A stretch of DNA of 53,348 nt, from NCBI GenBank assembly GCA_902826515.1, contig CADEFD010000008.1, positions 1-53,348 on the forward strand. The letters are read 5' to 3'. The stretch is from an uncultured Acidobacteriota bacterium. Lineage in GTDB: Bacteria > Acidobacteriota > Vicinamibacteria > Vicinamibacterales > UBA2999. A program made the position numbers and the translations under genes. Of the stretch, positions 8,453-16,198 are shown one piece after another. Numbering within the stretch: the first letter of the stretch is position 1; each line of letters begins with the position of its first letter. The notes beneath the pieces are model-generated. The model saw only the letters and a list, made by a program, of their open reading frames with translations. It was not told the DNA's origin and ran no database searches.

Positions 8453-10768
8453 ATGTGTAAAACGGCGCTGGTGTGTCTCGCGGCCGCGTTCCTGGCCGCG
8501 CCGTCCCTCTCGTTTGCGCAGCAGAGCAAGGAGCGGCCGTTCATCAACGCCGTCCGGGTCGAGATCGGCCCGCGCATCGACGGCGTGCTCGACGATGCCG
8601 TCTGGCAGCAGGCCACGCCGGTCGAGACCTTCACCCAGCAGGAGCCCAACCTGGGCCAGCCGGCCAGCGAGCGCACCGAAGTGCGCGTGGTCTTCGACGA
8701 GCGCACCCTTTACATCGCGGTGAAGGCGTATCAGGCCGGCGGCGTCGTGGCCGCGGGTCCTGCCGCTGCCGACCCCCATGCCGAACATCGCGGGGACGCG
8801 GCCGCGTCGCCCGGCGGCCGCACGGTCGTGGCCACCGAGATGCGGCGCGACTCCGACCGCCTCTTCGACGAAGACAACTTCCAGGTCATCCTCGACACGT
8901 TCAAGGACTCACGCAACGGCTACATGTTCGTCACGACGCCGCTCGGCGCGAAACTCGAACAGCAGATCTTCGACGAAGGGGAAGGCGGCGGCCGCGGCAC
9001 CACCTCGAACGTCAACCGCAACTGGGACGGCGTGTGGGACGCGGCGGCGAAGGTGACGGACGAGGGCTGGACGGCCGAGATGTCCATCCCCACCAACACG
9101 CTGCGCTTCAAGCCGGCCGACCAGCAGACCTGGGGCATCAACTTCCTGCGCCACAACCGCCGGAAGAACGAGCTCGACTACTGGGCGCCCATCCCGCGCG
9201 CCTATTCGCTCACGCGCGTGAGCCTCGCCGGCGAACTGCGCGGGCTCGAGCACCTCAGCCTCGGCTGGGATCTGAAGCTCAAGCCCTTCATCGTCGCCGG
9301 GCCGCGCCGCCGCGACCTGAGCGCCACGAACTCCACCACGTCGTGGACGAAGGACGTCGGCCTCGATGCCCGCTACGGCGTCACGGCCGGCCTCAACCTC
9401 GACGTCACCATCAACACCGACTTCGCGCAGGTCGAGGTGGACGACCAGCAGGTCAACCTCACGCGCTTCGGGCTGTTCTTCCCCGAGAAGCGCGACTTCT
9501 TCCTCGAGGCGTCGAACTTCTTCACGATGGGCACGGGCGCCTCGTTCACCTCGACGCCGGTGCAGACCGACCTGTTCTTCAGCCGCAAGATCGGCCTGTC
9601 GGACACCGGGCAGCCGGTGCCGATCCTCGGCGGCGCGCGCCTCACCGGCAAGATGGGCAAGAACAACATCGCCGTGCTCGACGTGCAGACCGACAGCGCC
9701 TTCAACAAACCCGGCGACAACTTCTTCGTGAGCCGCTACAGCCGCGACGTCTTCCGCCGCTCACGCATCGGCGCCATCTTCATCAACAAGGAGTCGGTGG
9801 ACGGCAGCCAGCACTTCAACCGCACCGTCGGCCTCGACGGCAACTTCTCGCTCGGCAGCAACTTCCAGGTGAACTCGTACGTCGCGAAGACGGCCACCAA
9901 CCCCGACGCCGCGTGGCTCGGCGGCCAGCCGATCGGCGACGGCCAGGACATGGCCTTCTACGGCCGCGTGGCCTACCGCGACCCGAAGTGGAACCTGTGG
10001 GTGAACTACCTCGACGTGCAGGAGAACTTCAACCCCGAGGCCGGCTTCCTGCAGCGCACCGGCGGGCATCGCACCACCAAGGCCTACTTCGGGCCCACGC
10101 CGCGGCCGAAGAAGGGCCGGGTCAAGGTGTTCGAGCCGATGTACGTGCTCACCTACACCACCGATCAGGGCAACCGGCTCGTGAACCGCCTGCACCACCT
10201 GATGCTCGGTACGACGCTGCGGGATGACTCGTTCATCAACGTGATCTACCAGAAGCACATGGACGTGCTCGATCTGCCGTTCAACATCCGTCCGAACGTG
10301 CGCATCCCGGTGGGCGCCTACAACATGGACGAGTGGATGTTCACCTACAACACGAGCCCCGGGAAGAAGTTCTTCCAGCGCGTGACCTGGCAGCCGAATG
10401 ACTTCTACGGCGGCACGCGGCGATCGCTCTCGTACGCCGTGGGCGCCCGCGCCTCGAGCCGCCTGTCGAGCGAGCTGCAGTACAACCGCAACGACGTGAA
10501 GATGCCCTGGGGCGACTTCCTCGTGAACCTGGCCACGCTGCGCGTGGACTACACGTTCTCGCCGCGGATGACGATCCGCAGCCTCACGCAGTACAACACC
10601 AGCACCAACGAGATCTCGAACAACATCCGCTTCAACCTGATCCACCGTCCGGGGAGCGATCTCTTCGTGGTCTACAACGACCTGCGCCAGACGGGCCTGC
10701 CGGCCGACGTCTTCGCGCAGAAGGACCGGCAGCTCGTCGTGAAGCTCAACTACCTCGTGCAGAAGTAG
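8453..10768 (+). CDS. CBM9-like / DUF5916 outer-membrane protein
   Basis: About 771 residues with a signal peptide (residues 1-20, ending SLSFAQQ). The N-terminal ~220 residues resemble the carbohydrate-binding family 9-like domain (INAVRVEIGPRIDGVLDDAVW, WTAEMSIPTNTLRF, WGINFLRHNRRKNE). The C-terminal ~500 residues match the DUF5916 region, with alternating strands and the conserved segment FFLEASNFFTMG, ending in aromatic strands typical of an outer-membrane beta-barrel. The likely role is a surface protein that binds or takes up a carbohydrate or peptide. ATG at 8453 was chosen because it gives a compact signal peptide; ATG at 8444 is in frame three codons upstream. A TACAGT box is at 8437-8442. 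Confidence 0.8.
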   Translation: MCKTALVCLAAAFLAAPSLSFAQQSKERPFINAVRVEIGPRIDGVLDDAVWQQATPVETFTQQEPNLGQPASERTEVRVVFDERTLYIAVKAYQAGGVVAAGPAAADPHAEHRGDAAASPGGRTVVATEMRRDSDRLFDEDNFQVILDTFKDSRNGYMFVTTPLGAKLEQQIFDEGEGGGRGTTSNVNRNWDGVWDAAAKVTDEGWTAEMSIPTNTLRFKPADQQTWGINFLRHNRRKNELDYWAPIPRAYSLTRVSLAGELRGLEHLSLGWDLKLKPFIVAGPRRRDLSATNSTTSWTKDVGLDARYGVTAGLNLDVTINTDFAQVEVDDQQVNLTRFGLFFPEKRDFFLEASNFFTMGTGASFTSTPVQTDLFFSRKIGLSDTGQPVPILGGARLTGKMGKNNIAVLDVQTDSAFNKPGDNFFVSRYSRDVFRRSRIGAIFINKESVDGSQHFNRTVGLDGNFSLGSNFQVNSYVAKTATNPDAAWLGGQPIGDGQDMAFYGRVAYRDPKWNLWVNYLDVQENFNPEAGFLQRTGGHRTTKAYFGPTPRPKKGRVKVFEPMYVLTYTTDQGNRLVNRLHHLMLGTTLRDDSFINVIYQKHMDVLDLPFNIRPNVRIPVGAYNMDEWMFTYNTSPGKKFFQRVTWQPNDFYGGTRRSLSYAVGARASSRLSSELQYNRNDVKMPWGDFLVNLATLRVDYTFSPRMTIRSLTQYNTSTNEISNNIRFNLIHRPGSDLFVVYNDLRQTGLPADVFAQKDRQLVVKLNYLVQK

Positions 10769-10774
10769 CGACGC

Positions 10775-10790
10775 GCCGGGCGACCCCGGC
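10775..10790 (+). terminator. Possible terminator hairpin after the CBM9/DUF5916 gene
   Basis: GCCGGG, loop CGAC, CCCGGC, seven nucleotides after the stop codon. The stem is perfect but short and has no T-tract. Confidence 0.3.
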
Positions 10791-10840
10791 TGGCCCGCGG
10801 CGCAAGGTGTCTCCCTGTTTCAACCACGCGAGGACAGACG

Positions 10841-11641
10841 ATGGCAGACGCCCCGAAGGTCGAGACGACCACGCTGACCAGGTCCGTCGCGCTCGGCAAG
10901 GATCTCGTCTCCCTGCTCCGCGACTTCGCCATCTTCGTGCTGGCGCTGCTCCTGCTCGTCTTCCCCGGCCAGTTCAATTCGATCCTGGTCAACGCCGGGT
11001 TCGAGGAAGGCAGCCTGGTCGGCTTCAAATGGAAGTCCAAGCTCGTCGAATCCGACAATGCGCTGAAAGAGGCCCAATCGACGATCGCGGTGCTCCAGGC
11101 GTCGAACGACGAGCTGGTGAAGGCGCTGGCCGAGACGAACGACAAGCTGAAGGACCCGGCGCTCATGCAGCGGGCCGAGCAACTGCAGAACGAAAACAGC
11201 CGGCTCAAGGACGCGACCCAGCAGGTCGAGGCCGCCATTTCGAGTGCGATTGAGTCGAACAGCCCCCTCGTGGCCCGAGTGGCGGCGGCGGCCGACAGCC
11301 GGTCAGGGGCGTCGCGTTCGCGGTCCGACTTCTTCGTCGGCGTCCAGACGCTCGGGTTCACCGACGACGAGCGGCTCGCCCTGAACCAGCGGCTGCGCGG
11401 CGCCGGCTACGGGCTGGACGCGCAGTCATGGTCGTATCCGGCGGGCGAGCGTCCCGGCTGGTTTGCGACCCGCTCCACGGTGTTCTACTACGCGAACGCG
11501 TCACAGCCGGCGGCGCAGGAACTGGCTCGCGAGATGAAGGCGCTGACCGGCCAGGACTTCGCGGTGCAGCGGGGCGCCGGTCTGGGCGTCGACCCCGGCC
11601 GGCGGGATGTCACCCTCTTCGTGCACTATCTGCGAAGCTGA
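10841..11641 (+). CDS. Inner-membrane anchored coiled-coil protein of unknown function
   Basis: A 266-residue protein I do not recognise. One transmembrane helix (about residues 27-43, FAIFVLALLLLVFPG) is followed by a polar helical region (about 65-135) with a heptad-like pattern (LKEAQSTIAVLQASNDELVK, LQNENSRLKDATQQVE) that should form a coiled coil. After a serine/arginine-rich linker comes a ~100-residue alpha/beta domain (DFFVGVQTLGFTDDERLAL to DVTLFVHYL). Its TVFYYANASQPAAQELAREM segment resembles the LytR C-terminal type fold. The layout suggests a periplasmic sensor or scaffold. It is preceded by 72 nt without a gene. Confidence 0.6.
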   Translation: MADAPKVETTTLTRSVALGKDLVSLLRDFAIFVLALLLLVFPGQFNSILVNAGFEEGSLVGFKWKSKLVESDNALKEAQSTIAVLQASNDELVKALAETNDKLKDPALMQRAEQLQNENSRLKDATQQVEAAISSAIESNSPLVARVAAAADSRSGASRSRSDFFVGVQTLGFTDDERLALNQRLRGAGYGLDAQSWSYPAGERPGWFATRSTVFYYANASQPAAQELAREMKALTGQDFAVQRGAGLGVDPGRRDVTLFVHYLRS

Positions 11642-11659
11642 ACGGGTGCCGGACGCCCG

Positions 11660-11665
11660 TACAAT
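11660..11665 (+). promoter_or_regulatory. Candidate -10 box (TACAAT) for the VOC gene
   Basis: TACAAT ends 12 nt before the ATG at 11678, which would leave only a ~5-nt leader. No Shine-Dalgarno is visible. Confidence 0.4.
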
Positions 11666-11677
11666 GCCGCTCCACGC

Positions 11678-12088
11678 ATGGCGCATCTGCATCTCGTGAC
11701 GCTCGTCGTCGGCGACTACGACCGGGCCATCACCTTCTTCCGGGACGTGCTCGACTTCGACCTCGTGGAAGACGTGCCCTCCACGACCAACGACGGGCGG
11801 CCCAAGCGCTGGGTGGTCGTGCGCCCGAAAGGCGGCGAAACCGGCGTGCTGCTGGCGCGCGCCGACGGCGCGCACCAGGAGGCCGCGGTGGGGCGCCAGT
11901 TCGCCGGCCGGGTCGGCATGTTCCTGCGGGTGGGCGACTTCGACGCGGCGTATCGCCGGCTGGCGGCGGCCGGCGTCACGTTCGTGAACGCACCGCGTAC
12001 TGAACCGTATGGCCGCATCGTCGTGTTCGAAGATCTCGAAGGCAACCGCTGGGATCTGCTGGGCCCGGCGCCCGCCGACGGCCGGTGA
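11678..12088 (+). CDS. VOC family (glyoxalase/extradiol dioxygenase fold) protein
   Basis: A 136-residue single VOC unit with two beta-alpha-beta-beta-beta modules. It starts LHLVTLVVGDYDRAITFFRD, with H5 at a family metal position, and ends PYGRIVVFEDLEGNRWDLLGP, where the terminal E is the other usual metal ligand. Similar proteins are annotated as glyoxalase/bleomycin-resistance superfamily, and the substrate is not predictable. It heads a run of small same-strand genes up to 14481. The message may be nearly leaderless. Confidence 0.85.
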   Translation: MAHLHLVTLVVGDYDRAITFFRDVLDFDLVEDVPSTTNDGRPKRWVVVRPKGGETGVLLARADGAHQEAAVGRQFAGRVGMFLRVGDFDAAYRRLAAAGVTFVNAPRTEPYGRIVVFEDLEGNRWDLLGPAPADGR

Positions 12089-12120
12089 CGCGGCGCGGAA
12101 TCCCCGCCGCCCGGTCGGGC

Positions 12121-12126
12121 TAGACT
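12121..12126 (+). promoter_or_regulatory. Candidate leaderless -10 box (TAGACT) for the AhpD-like gene
   Basis: TAGACT ends exactly 7 nt before the ATG at 12134, with no Shine-Dalgarno between. Confidence 0.5.
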
Positions 12127-12133
12127 CTGACGC

Positions 12134-12559
12134 ATGTCCACTCAGCGTCTGCCCGACCAGCCCGAAAGCGATCCGCGCGTGAAAGCCGTCTTCGACGACA
12201 TGCGCGCCGTCCGCCAGACCGACTTCCTCAACAGCTTCTGGCGCACCCTGGCTTTCGATCCGGGCCTGCTGGAACGCACGTGGGCCGAGGTGAAGCAGGT
12301 CATGGCCGTGCCCTCGCTGCTCGACCCGCTCACGAAGGAGATGATCTACATCGCTGTGTCCGTGGCCAACAGCTGCAGCTTCTGCGTGCACTCACACACG
12401 GCCGCCGCGAAGGCCAAGGGGATGACCGACGCGCAGTACGGCGAGCTGCTCTCGATCATCGCCGTGGCAGGGAAGACCAATCAGCTCGCGAGTGCCCTGC
12501 AGGTGCCGGTGGATGCCGTGTTCAACGCCGACCCCGCGGCCGGCCGGACACCGGCATGA
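12134..12559 (+). CDS. Carboxymuconolactone decarboxylase / AhpD-like protein
   Basis: A 141-residue all-alpha protein of the AhpD/CMD superfamily, which contains peroxidase-like enzymes. The redox motif CSFCVHSH gives C81 and C84 with H88, the CxxCxxxH pattern used for peroxide reduction. There is no signal peptide. Its stop overlaps the start of the DUF1801 gene (ATGA), so the two are translationally coupled. This protein is a useful in-window comparison for the TGA-containing relative at the right edge, where CPF-TGA-TKSH stands at the same motif. Confidence 0.88.
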   Translation: MSTQRLPDQPESDPRVKAVFDDMRAVRQTDFLNSFWRTLAFDPGLLERTWAEVKQVMAVPSLLDPLTKEMIYIAVSVANSCSFCVHSHTAAAKAKGMTDAQYGELLSIIAVAGKTNQLASALQVPVDAVFNADPAAGRTPA

Positions 12560-12978
12560 AGCGGGTCGCCGCGGCCGCCAGTCCCGACGCCTACGTAAAG
12601 GCGCTGCGCGGCTGGCGCCGTGCGCTCGTCGAGCAGCTTCGCGAGGCCGCCCGCTCCGTGAAGGGCCTCGACGAGGTGGTGAAGTGGGGCCACCTCGTGT
12701 ATCTCGCGGACGGCCCCGTGCTCCTCATTCGCGCCGAAGAGGCTCGCGTGCTCTTCGGTTTCTGGCAGGGGCAGCGGCTCACGCCGATCGAACCGCGGCT
12801 CAAGGCCGGCGGGAAGTACGAGATGGCCACGCTCGAACTTCGCGACGGCGTGCCGATGAGCGCGGCCACCGCGCGCCGCCTGGTGCGCGCCGCCGTGGCC
12901 CTCAACACGGCGCACGGCAACCCGACGCTGGCGGCCCGGCCGACCGGTGCGCGTCGCGCGCCACGGAGCGCCCGGTGA
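12556..12978 (+). CDS. DUF1801 domain protein
   Basis: A 140-residue protein of the DUF1801 family (YdhG-like fold, sometimes called iron chaperone-like). Seen in sequence: the helix AYVKALRGWRRALVEQLREA, the family signature VVKWGHLVYLADG, and the strand ARVLFGFWQG. It starts at the ATG in the ATGA overlap with the AhpD-like gene and ends in a GTGA overlap with the next gene, so all three are probably translated together. The biochemical role is unknown. Confidence 0.8.
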   Translation: MKRVAAAASPDAYVKALRGWRRALVEQLREAARSVKGLDEVVKWGHLVYLADGPVLLIRAEEARVLFGFWQGQRLTPIEPRLKAGGKYEMATLELRDGVPMSAATARRLVRAAVALNTAHGNPTLAARPTGARRAPRSAR

Positions 12979-13568
12979 TCATCCGCCAGGCGGTGCTCGA
13001 GGGCATTCGCGCCGGGGTCGTGACCCTGGCGTTCCGCCGCTGGACGCGTCCCACAGTGAAGGCCGGCGGCACGCTCCTGACGGCGGCGGGCCAAGTCCAC
13101 ATCGGCGACATCCACATCGTGGCGGCCGCGGACATTCCGGAAGCGGACGCGCGCCGCGCTGGTTACCCCTCGCGGCAGGCCCTGCTCGACGACCTCAACG
13201 GCCGCGCCGGCGGCGAGATCTACCGCATCGAACTCGGCGCCATCACGGCCGACCCTCGCGTCGCCCTGCGCGCGCAGGCGGCCCTCGGCCCGGACGACCT
13301 GCGCGACCTGCGCGAACGCCTGCGGCGGCTGGACGAACGCGCGCCGGGCGGGCCGTGGACCACGCGGGTGCTGCGCCTCATCGCGCGCAATCCCGGGCGG
13401 CGGGCGGGGGACCTCTGCAGGGAGATGGGGCAGGAGATGCTGCCCTTCAAGGCGAACGTGCGGAAGCTGAAGGCGCTCGGTCTCACCGAAAGTCTCGAGG
13501 TCGGTTACCGGCTGTCGCCACGCGGCACGGCGCTCCTCGACACCCTCGGGCCCGCCGCACTATCGTGA
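12975..13568 (+). CDS. ASCH-domain protein with a C-terminal winged-helix-like region
   Basis: A 197-residue protein starting at GTG in a GTGA overlap with the DUF1801 gene. The N-terminal ~110 residues look like an ASCH (PUA-like, RNA-binding) domain: GIRAGVVTLAFRRW, VKAGGTLLTAAGQVHIGDI and DADARRAGYPSRQALLDDL-like segments. Residues ~135-195 (TRVLRLIARNPGRRAGDLCR ... NVRKLKALGLTESLEVGYRL) read as a winged helix. The combination suggests a nucleic-acid-binding regulator. The ASCH assignment is by pattern, not alignment. Confidence 0.65.
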   Translation: MIIRQAVLEGIRAGVVTLAFRRWTRPTVKAGGTLLTAAGQVHIGDIHIVAAADIPEADARRAGYPSRQALLDDLNGRAGGEIYRIELGAITADPRVALRAQAALGPDDLRDLRERLRRLDERAPGGPWTTRVLRLIARNPGRRAGDLCREMGQEMLPFKANVRKLKALGLTESLEVGYRLSPRGTALLDTLGPAALS

Positions 13569-13585
13569 GCTGCGAGGGAGACGCC

Positions 13586-13948
13586 ATGCCACCAACCGTC
13601 ATGCCCATGCTGCACGTCCCCGACGTCCGCACGACCGCCCACTGGTATGCCAGCATCGGCTTCACGATCCGCGCGGTGAACGAGGAGCTCGGCGTCATCA
13701 ACTGGGCGTCGCTCGTGCTCGGACAGAGCGAAGTGATGCTCAACTGCGGCGGCCACGCGAGCACGGCCGAGCGGCGCGACGTGGATCTCTACATCACCGT
13801 GGACGACGTCGATCAGACGTTCGCCCGGGTGACGCCGCTCGCCGAGCTGGTCGAAGACCTGCACGACACCGACTACGGCATGCGCGAGTTCATCGTGCGC
13901 GACTGCAACCGCTTCTGGCTGACCTTCGGCCAGCCGGTTCGCCGCTGA
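13586..13948 (+). CDS. VOC family protein (second copy in the cluster)
   Basis: A 120-residue VOC protein with MLHVPDVRTTAHWYASIGFT at the start and GMREFIVRDCNRFWLTFGQP at the end. H9 and the late E are candidate metal ligands; the terminal acidic ligand typical of glyoxalases is replaced around DCNRFW, so activity is uncertain. It starts at ATG 13586 after GAGGGAG. It lies 17 nt after the ASCH gene and 8 nt before the DinB gene, within the same transcription unit. Confidence 0.85.
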   Translation: MPPTVMPMLHVPDVRTTAHWYASIGFTIRAVNEELGVINWASLVLGQSEVMLNCGGHASTAERRDVDLYITVDDVDQTFARVTPLAELVEDLHDTDYGMREFIVRDCNRFWLTFGQPVRR

Positions 13949-13956
13949 GCCCCGCC

Positions 13957-14481
13957 ATGGACTACCGGATCGACGACGCCGTCGCCGTACTCGAGCGCAC
14001 CCCGGCCACGTTCCGCGCGCTCCTCGGCGGGCTGCCCGAGGTGTGGACGACGGCGAACGAAGGCGCCGACACCTTCAGCGCGTTCGACAACGTGGGCCAC
14101 CTCATTCACGGCGAACGCACGGACTGGATCCCGCGGGCGCGGATCATCCTCGCGCCGGGCGTGAATCGCACCTTCGAGCCGTACGATCGCTTCGCGCAGG
14201 TCCGCGAGAGCGAAGGGAAGACGCTGGCGACGCTGCTCGACGAGTTCGCGGCGCTGCGCGCGGAGAACGTGGCCGTGCTGCGCGGCTGGCGACTCACCGC
14301 GGCCCAGCTCGCCCTCACCGGAGAACATCCGGCCCTCGGCACGGTCACCCTCCGCCAGCTCCTGTCCACGTGGGTGGCGCACGACCTCGGGCATCTGGCG
14401 CAGACCGCGCGCGTGCTCGCGAAGCAGTACCGGGACGCGGTGGGTCCGTGGCGCGCCTACCTGCCGGTGATGGACCGCTAG
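13957..14481 (+). CDS. DinB family protein
   Basis: A 174-residue DinB/YfiT-type four-helix protein. Candidate metal ligands are in HLIHGERTDW (about residues 48-57) and HDLGHLAQ (near 147-154), the usual three-histidine arrangement, unlike the copy at 4978 which lacks the first. Such proteins include thiol S-transferases that detoxify electrophiles, consistent with the two VOC proteins and the AhpD-like protein in the same run. It begins 8 nt after the VOC stop, so it is co-transcribed. Confidence 0.85.
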   Translation: MDYRIDDAVAVLERTPATFRALLGGLPEVWTTANEGADTFSAFDNVGHLIHGERTDWIPRARIILAPGVNRTFEPYDRFAQVRESEGKTLATLLDEFAALRAENVAVLRGWRLTAAQLALTGEHPALGTVTLRQLLSTWVAHDLGHLAQTARVLAKQYRDAVGPWRAYLPVMDR

Positions 14482-14493
14482 CCGCGTTCCACG

Positions 14494-14499
14494 TATCCT
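14494..14499 (+). promoter_or_regulatory. Candidate leaderless -10 box (TATCCT) for the symporter
   Basis: TATCCT ends 6 nt before the ATG at 14506, with no Shine-Dalgarno. Confidence 0.4.
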
Positions 14500-14505
14500 C
14501 TCGCG

Positions 14506-15891
14506 ATGCTGATCGGGGTGGTCGCCGTCTACCTGCTGGGCACGCTGGTCGCGGGCGCGCTCCTGAGCACGCGCATCAAGCGCGTGTCCGACTACCTCGT
14601 GGCCGGCCGCTCGCTGGGGCTCGCCCTCAGCACGGCCTCGCTGGCCGCGGTGCAGATCGGCGCCGGCGTCGTGCTCGGCGGCGCCGAGACCGGCGCGTCG
14701 AGCGGCCTCTGGCCGGGCGTCTGGTACGGCCTCGGCTGCGGCGGCGGTCTCATCCTCGGCGGGCTCTTCGCGGCCGAGAAGATGCGGTCGCGCGGCGGCA
14801 TCGTGCCGATCGACTTCTTCGCCGTCCGCTACGGCGAACATCGCGGCGTGCGCACCTGGGCGTGGCTCTCGAACATCCCGAGCCTGCTCGGCATCTTCGC
14901 CGCCCAGCTCATGGCCTCGGGGTCCGTGCTCTCGGCCGCGCTCGGCACGAGCTTCCAGACGGCGGTGCTGCTCGTGGCCGGCGTCATCTTCGTGTCGAAC
15001 GTGCTGAGCGGCATGTGGGGCGTGGTCTTCGCCGACTTCTTCCAGGTCTCGATCATCATGATCGGCGTGCCGCTCACGGCGCTCGCCGCGCTCGGCCAGA
15101 TCGACGGCGCCGCCACCACGGCCGTGCTCACGACGCCGTTCATCCCCGAGGGCATGGGCTCGCGCGCCGTGTTCCTCATCACCCCGTTCCTGTTCTCGAT
15201 CTCGGTGTCCTACGACGCCTTCATCCGTTATCAGTCGGCGCGCACCGGCGTCATCGCGAAATGGGCGTGTGTGCTGGCCGGCGTGCTCACGATCGTCGTG
15301 GCGTTCTGCGCGGCGCTCATCGGCGCCGCCGGACACCAGGCGTTCCCCGCCGTGGCGCCCGGCAAGGTGCTGACCCACGTGGCCGCGGCGACGCTGCCGC
15401 CGCTCGTCGGCGGCATCGTCGTGTCGGCGCTGCTCGCCGCCGCGATGTCCACCGCCAACGCGCTCCTCATCTCGCTCGCCGGCTGCTTCTCGCGCGACTT
15501 CTACAACAAGGTGCTCAATCCCGAACGCGAACTCGACGATCTGCCGAACGGCACGCTCTACGCGCGGCTGGCGGTGGCCGTGGCGCTCGTGCTCGGCGTG
15601 GGCATCGCGCTCGTGGCGCGCGGCATCCTCGACACGATCATCATCTTCACGTATCCGTACATGGCCAGCATGCTCGTGCCGCTGCTCGGCGGGCTGCTGT
15701 GGGCGGGCGGCACCCGTCAGGGCGCGTTCGCCGCGATGTTCGTGGGCGGCACGATCGGCCTCGTGGCCTTCGCCGCCGGCGTGCCGGGGCCGCTGCAGGG
15801 CGCCTTCAACATCGACCTCGGCCTGCTGATGGCCTTTGCAGCGTCGGCCGTGGTCTACGTGGGCGTGAGCCTCGCGACGCCGCGGCGCTGA
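14506..15891 (+). CDS. Sodium:solute symporter family transporter
   Basis: A 461-residue polytopic membrane protein with about 12 hydrophobic helices. It has the SSF N-terminal pattern: a first helix, then RIKRVSDYLVAGRSLGLALS (residues ~25-44), followed by a glycine-rich helix with VLGGAETGASSGLWPGVWYG. Family members co-transport Na+ with sugars, amino acids, organic acids or vitamins; the solute is not evident. The segment LAAAMSTANALLISLAGCFS near residue 310 matches the conserved SSF core. It is 24 nt after the DinB gene and convergent with the ferredoxin gene at a distance of 13 nt. Confidence 0.88.
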   Translation: MLIGVVAVYLLGTLVAGALLSTRIKRVSDYLVAGRSLGLALSTASLAAVQIGAGVVLGGAETGASSGLWPGVWYGLGCGGGLILGGLFAAEKMRSRGGIVPIDFFAVRYGEHRGVRTWAWLSNIPSLLGIFAAQLMASGSVLSAALGTSFQTAVLLVAGVIFVSNVLSGMWGVVFADFFQVSIIMIGVPLTALAALGQIDGAATTAVLTTPFIPEGMGSRAVFLITPFLFSISVSYDAFIRYQSARTGVIAKWACVLAGVLTIVVAFCAALIGAAGHQAFPAVAPGKVLTHVAAATLPPLVGGIVVSALLAAAMSTANALLISLAGCFSRDFYNKVLNPERELDDLPNGTLYARLAVAVALVLGVGIALVARGILDTIIIFTYPYMASMLVPLLGGLLWAGGTRQGAFAAMFVGGTIGLVAFAAGVPGPLQGAFNIDLGLLMAFAASAVVYVGVSLATPRR

Positions 15892-15904
15892 GCGGGCCGC
15901 GGCG

Positions 15905-16198
15905 TCAGCGGTTCGATGTGCCGAGGGCAGCGCGCGGCTTCCAGTTGACGCGCATCGCCGGCGGGCGATTCAGGCGGATGGCGCCTGGTTCCGGGCACAC
16001 GTCCACACAACTGCCTTCGTACCAGCACTCGCCGGGGTAGAGCACGTGCGGCGGCCCGCCCTTGTCGTGATTCGGCAGGAAGAGGTCCACCGGGCAGACG
16101 TGCAGGCACAGGTTGCAGCCCGTGCAGAGCTCCGGGACGATCGTGATCGGATCGACGATCGCCTGGTCGGCGATGGCGAACACCTTCGGGTCGCTCAT
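15905..16198 (-). CDS. AprB-like dicluster ferredoxin with an altered second cluster motif
   Basis: A 97-residue iron-sulfur protein. The first cluster motif is complete (CTGCNLCLHVCP). The second reads CWYEGSCVDVCP. Compared with the CWxCxSCxxxCP pattern of the adenylylsulfate reductase beta subunit, the second cysteine is glutamate, so this site has three local cysteines. It may hold a 3Fe-4S cluster or use another ligand. The ATG overlaps the stop of the flavoprotein gene (ATGA). It likely passes electrons to or from that flavoprotein. The start at 16198 was chosen for this overlap. Confidence 0.85.
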   Translation of the reverse strand: MSDPKVFAIADQAIVDPITIVPELCTGCNLCLHVCPVDLFLPNHDKGGPPHVLYPGECWYEGSCVDVCPEPGAIRLNRPPAMRVNWKPRAALGTSNR

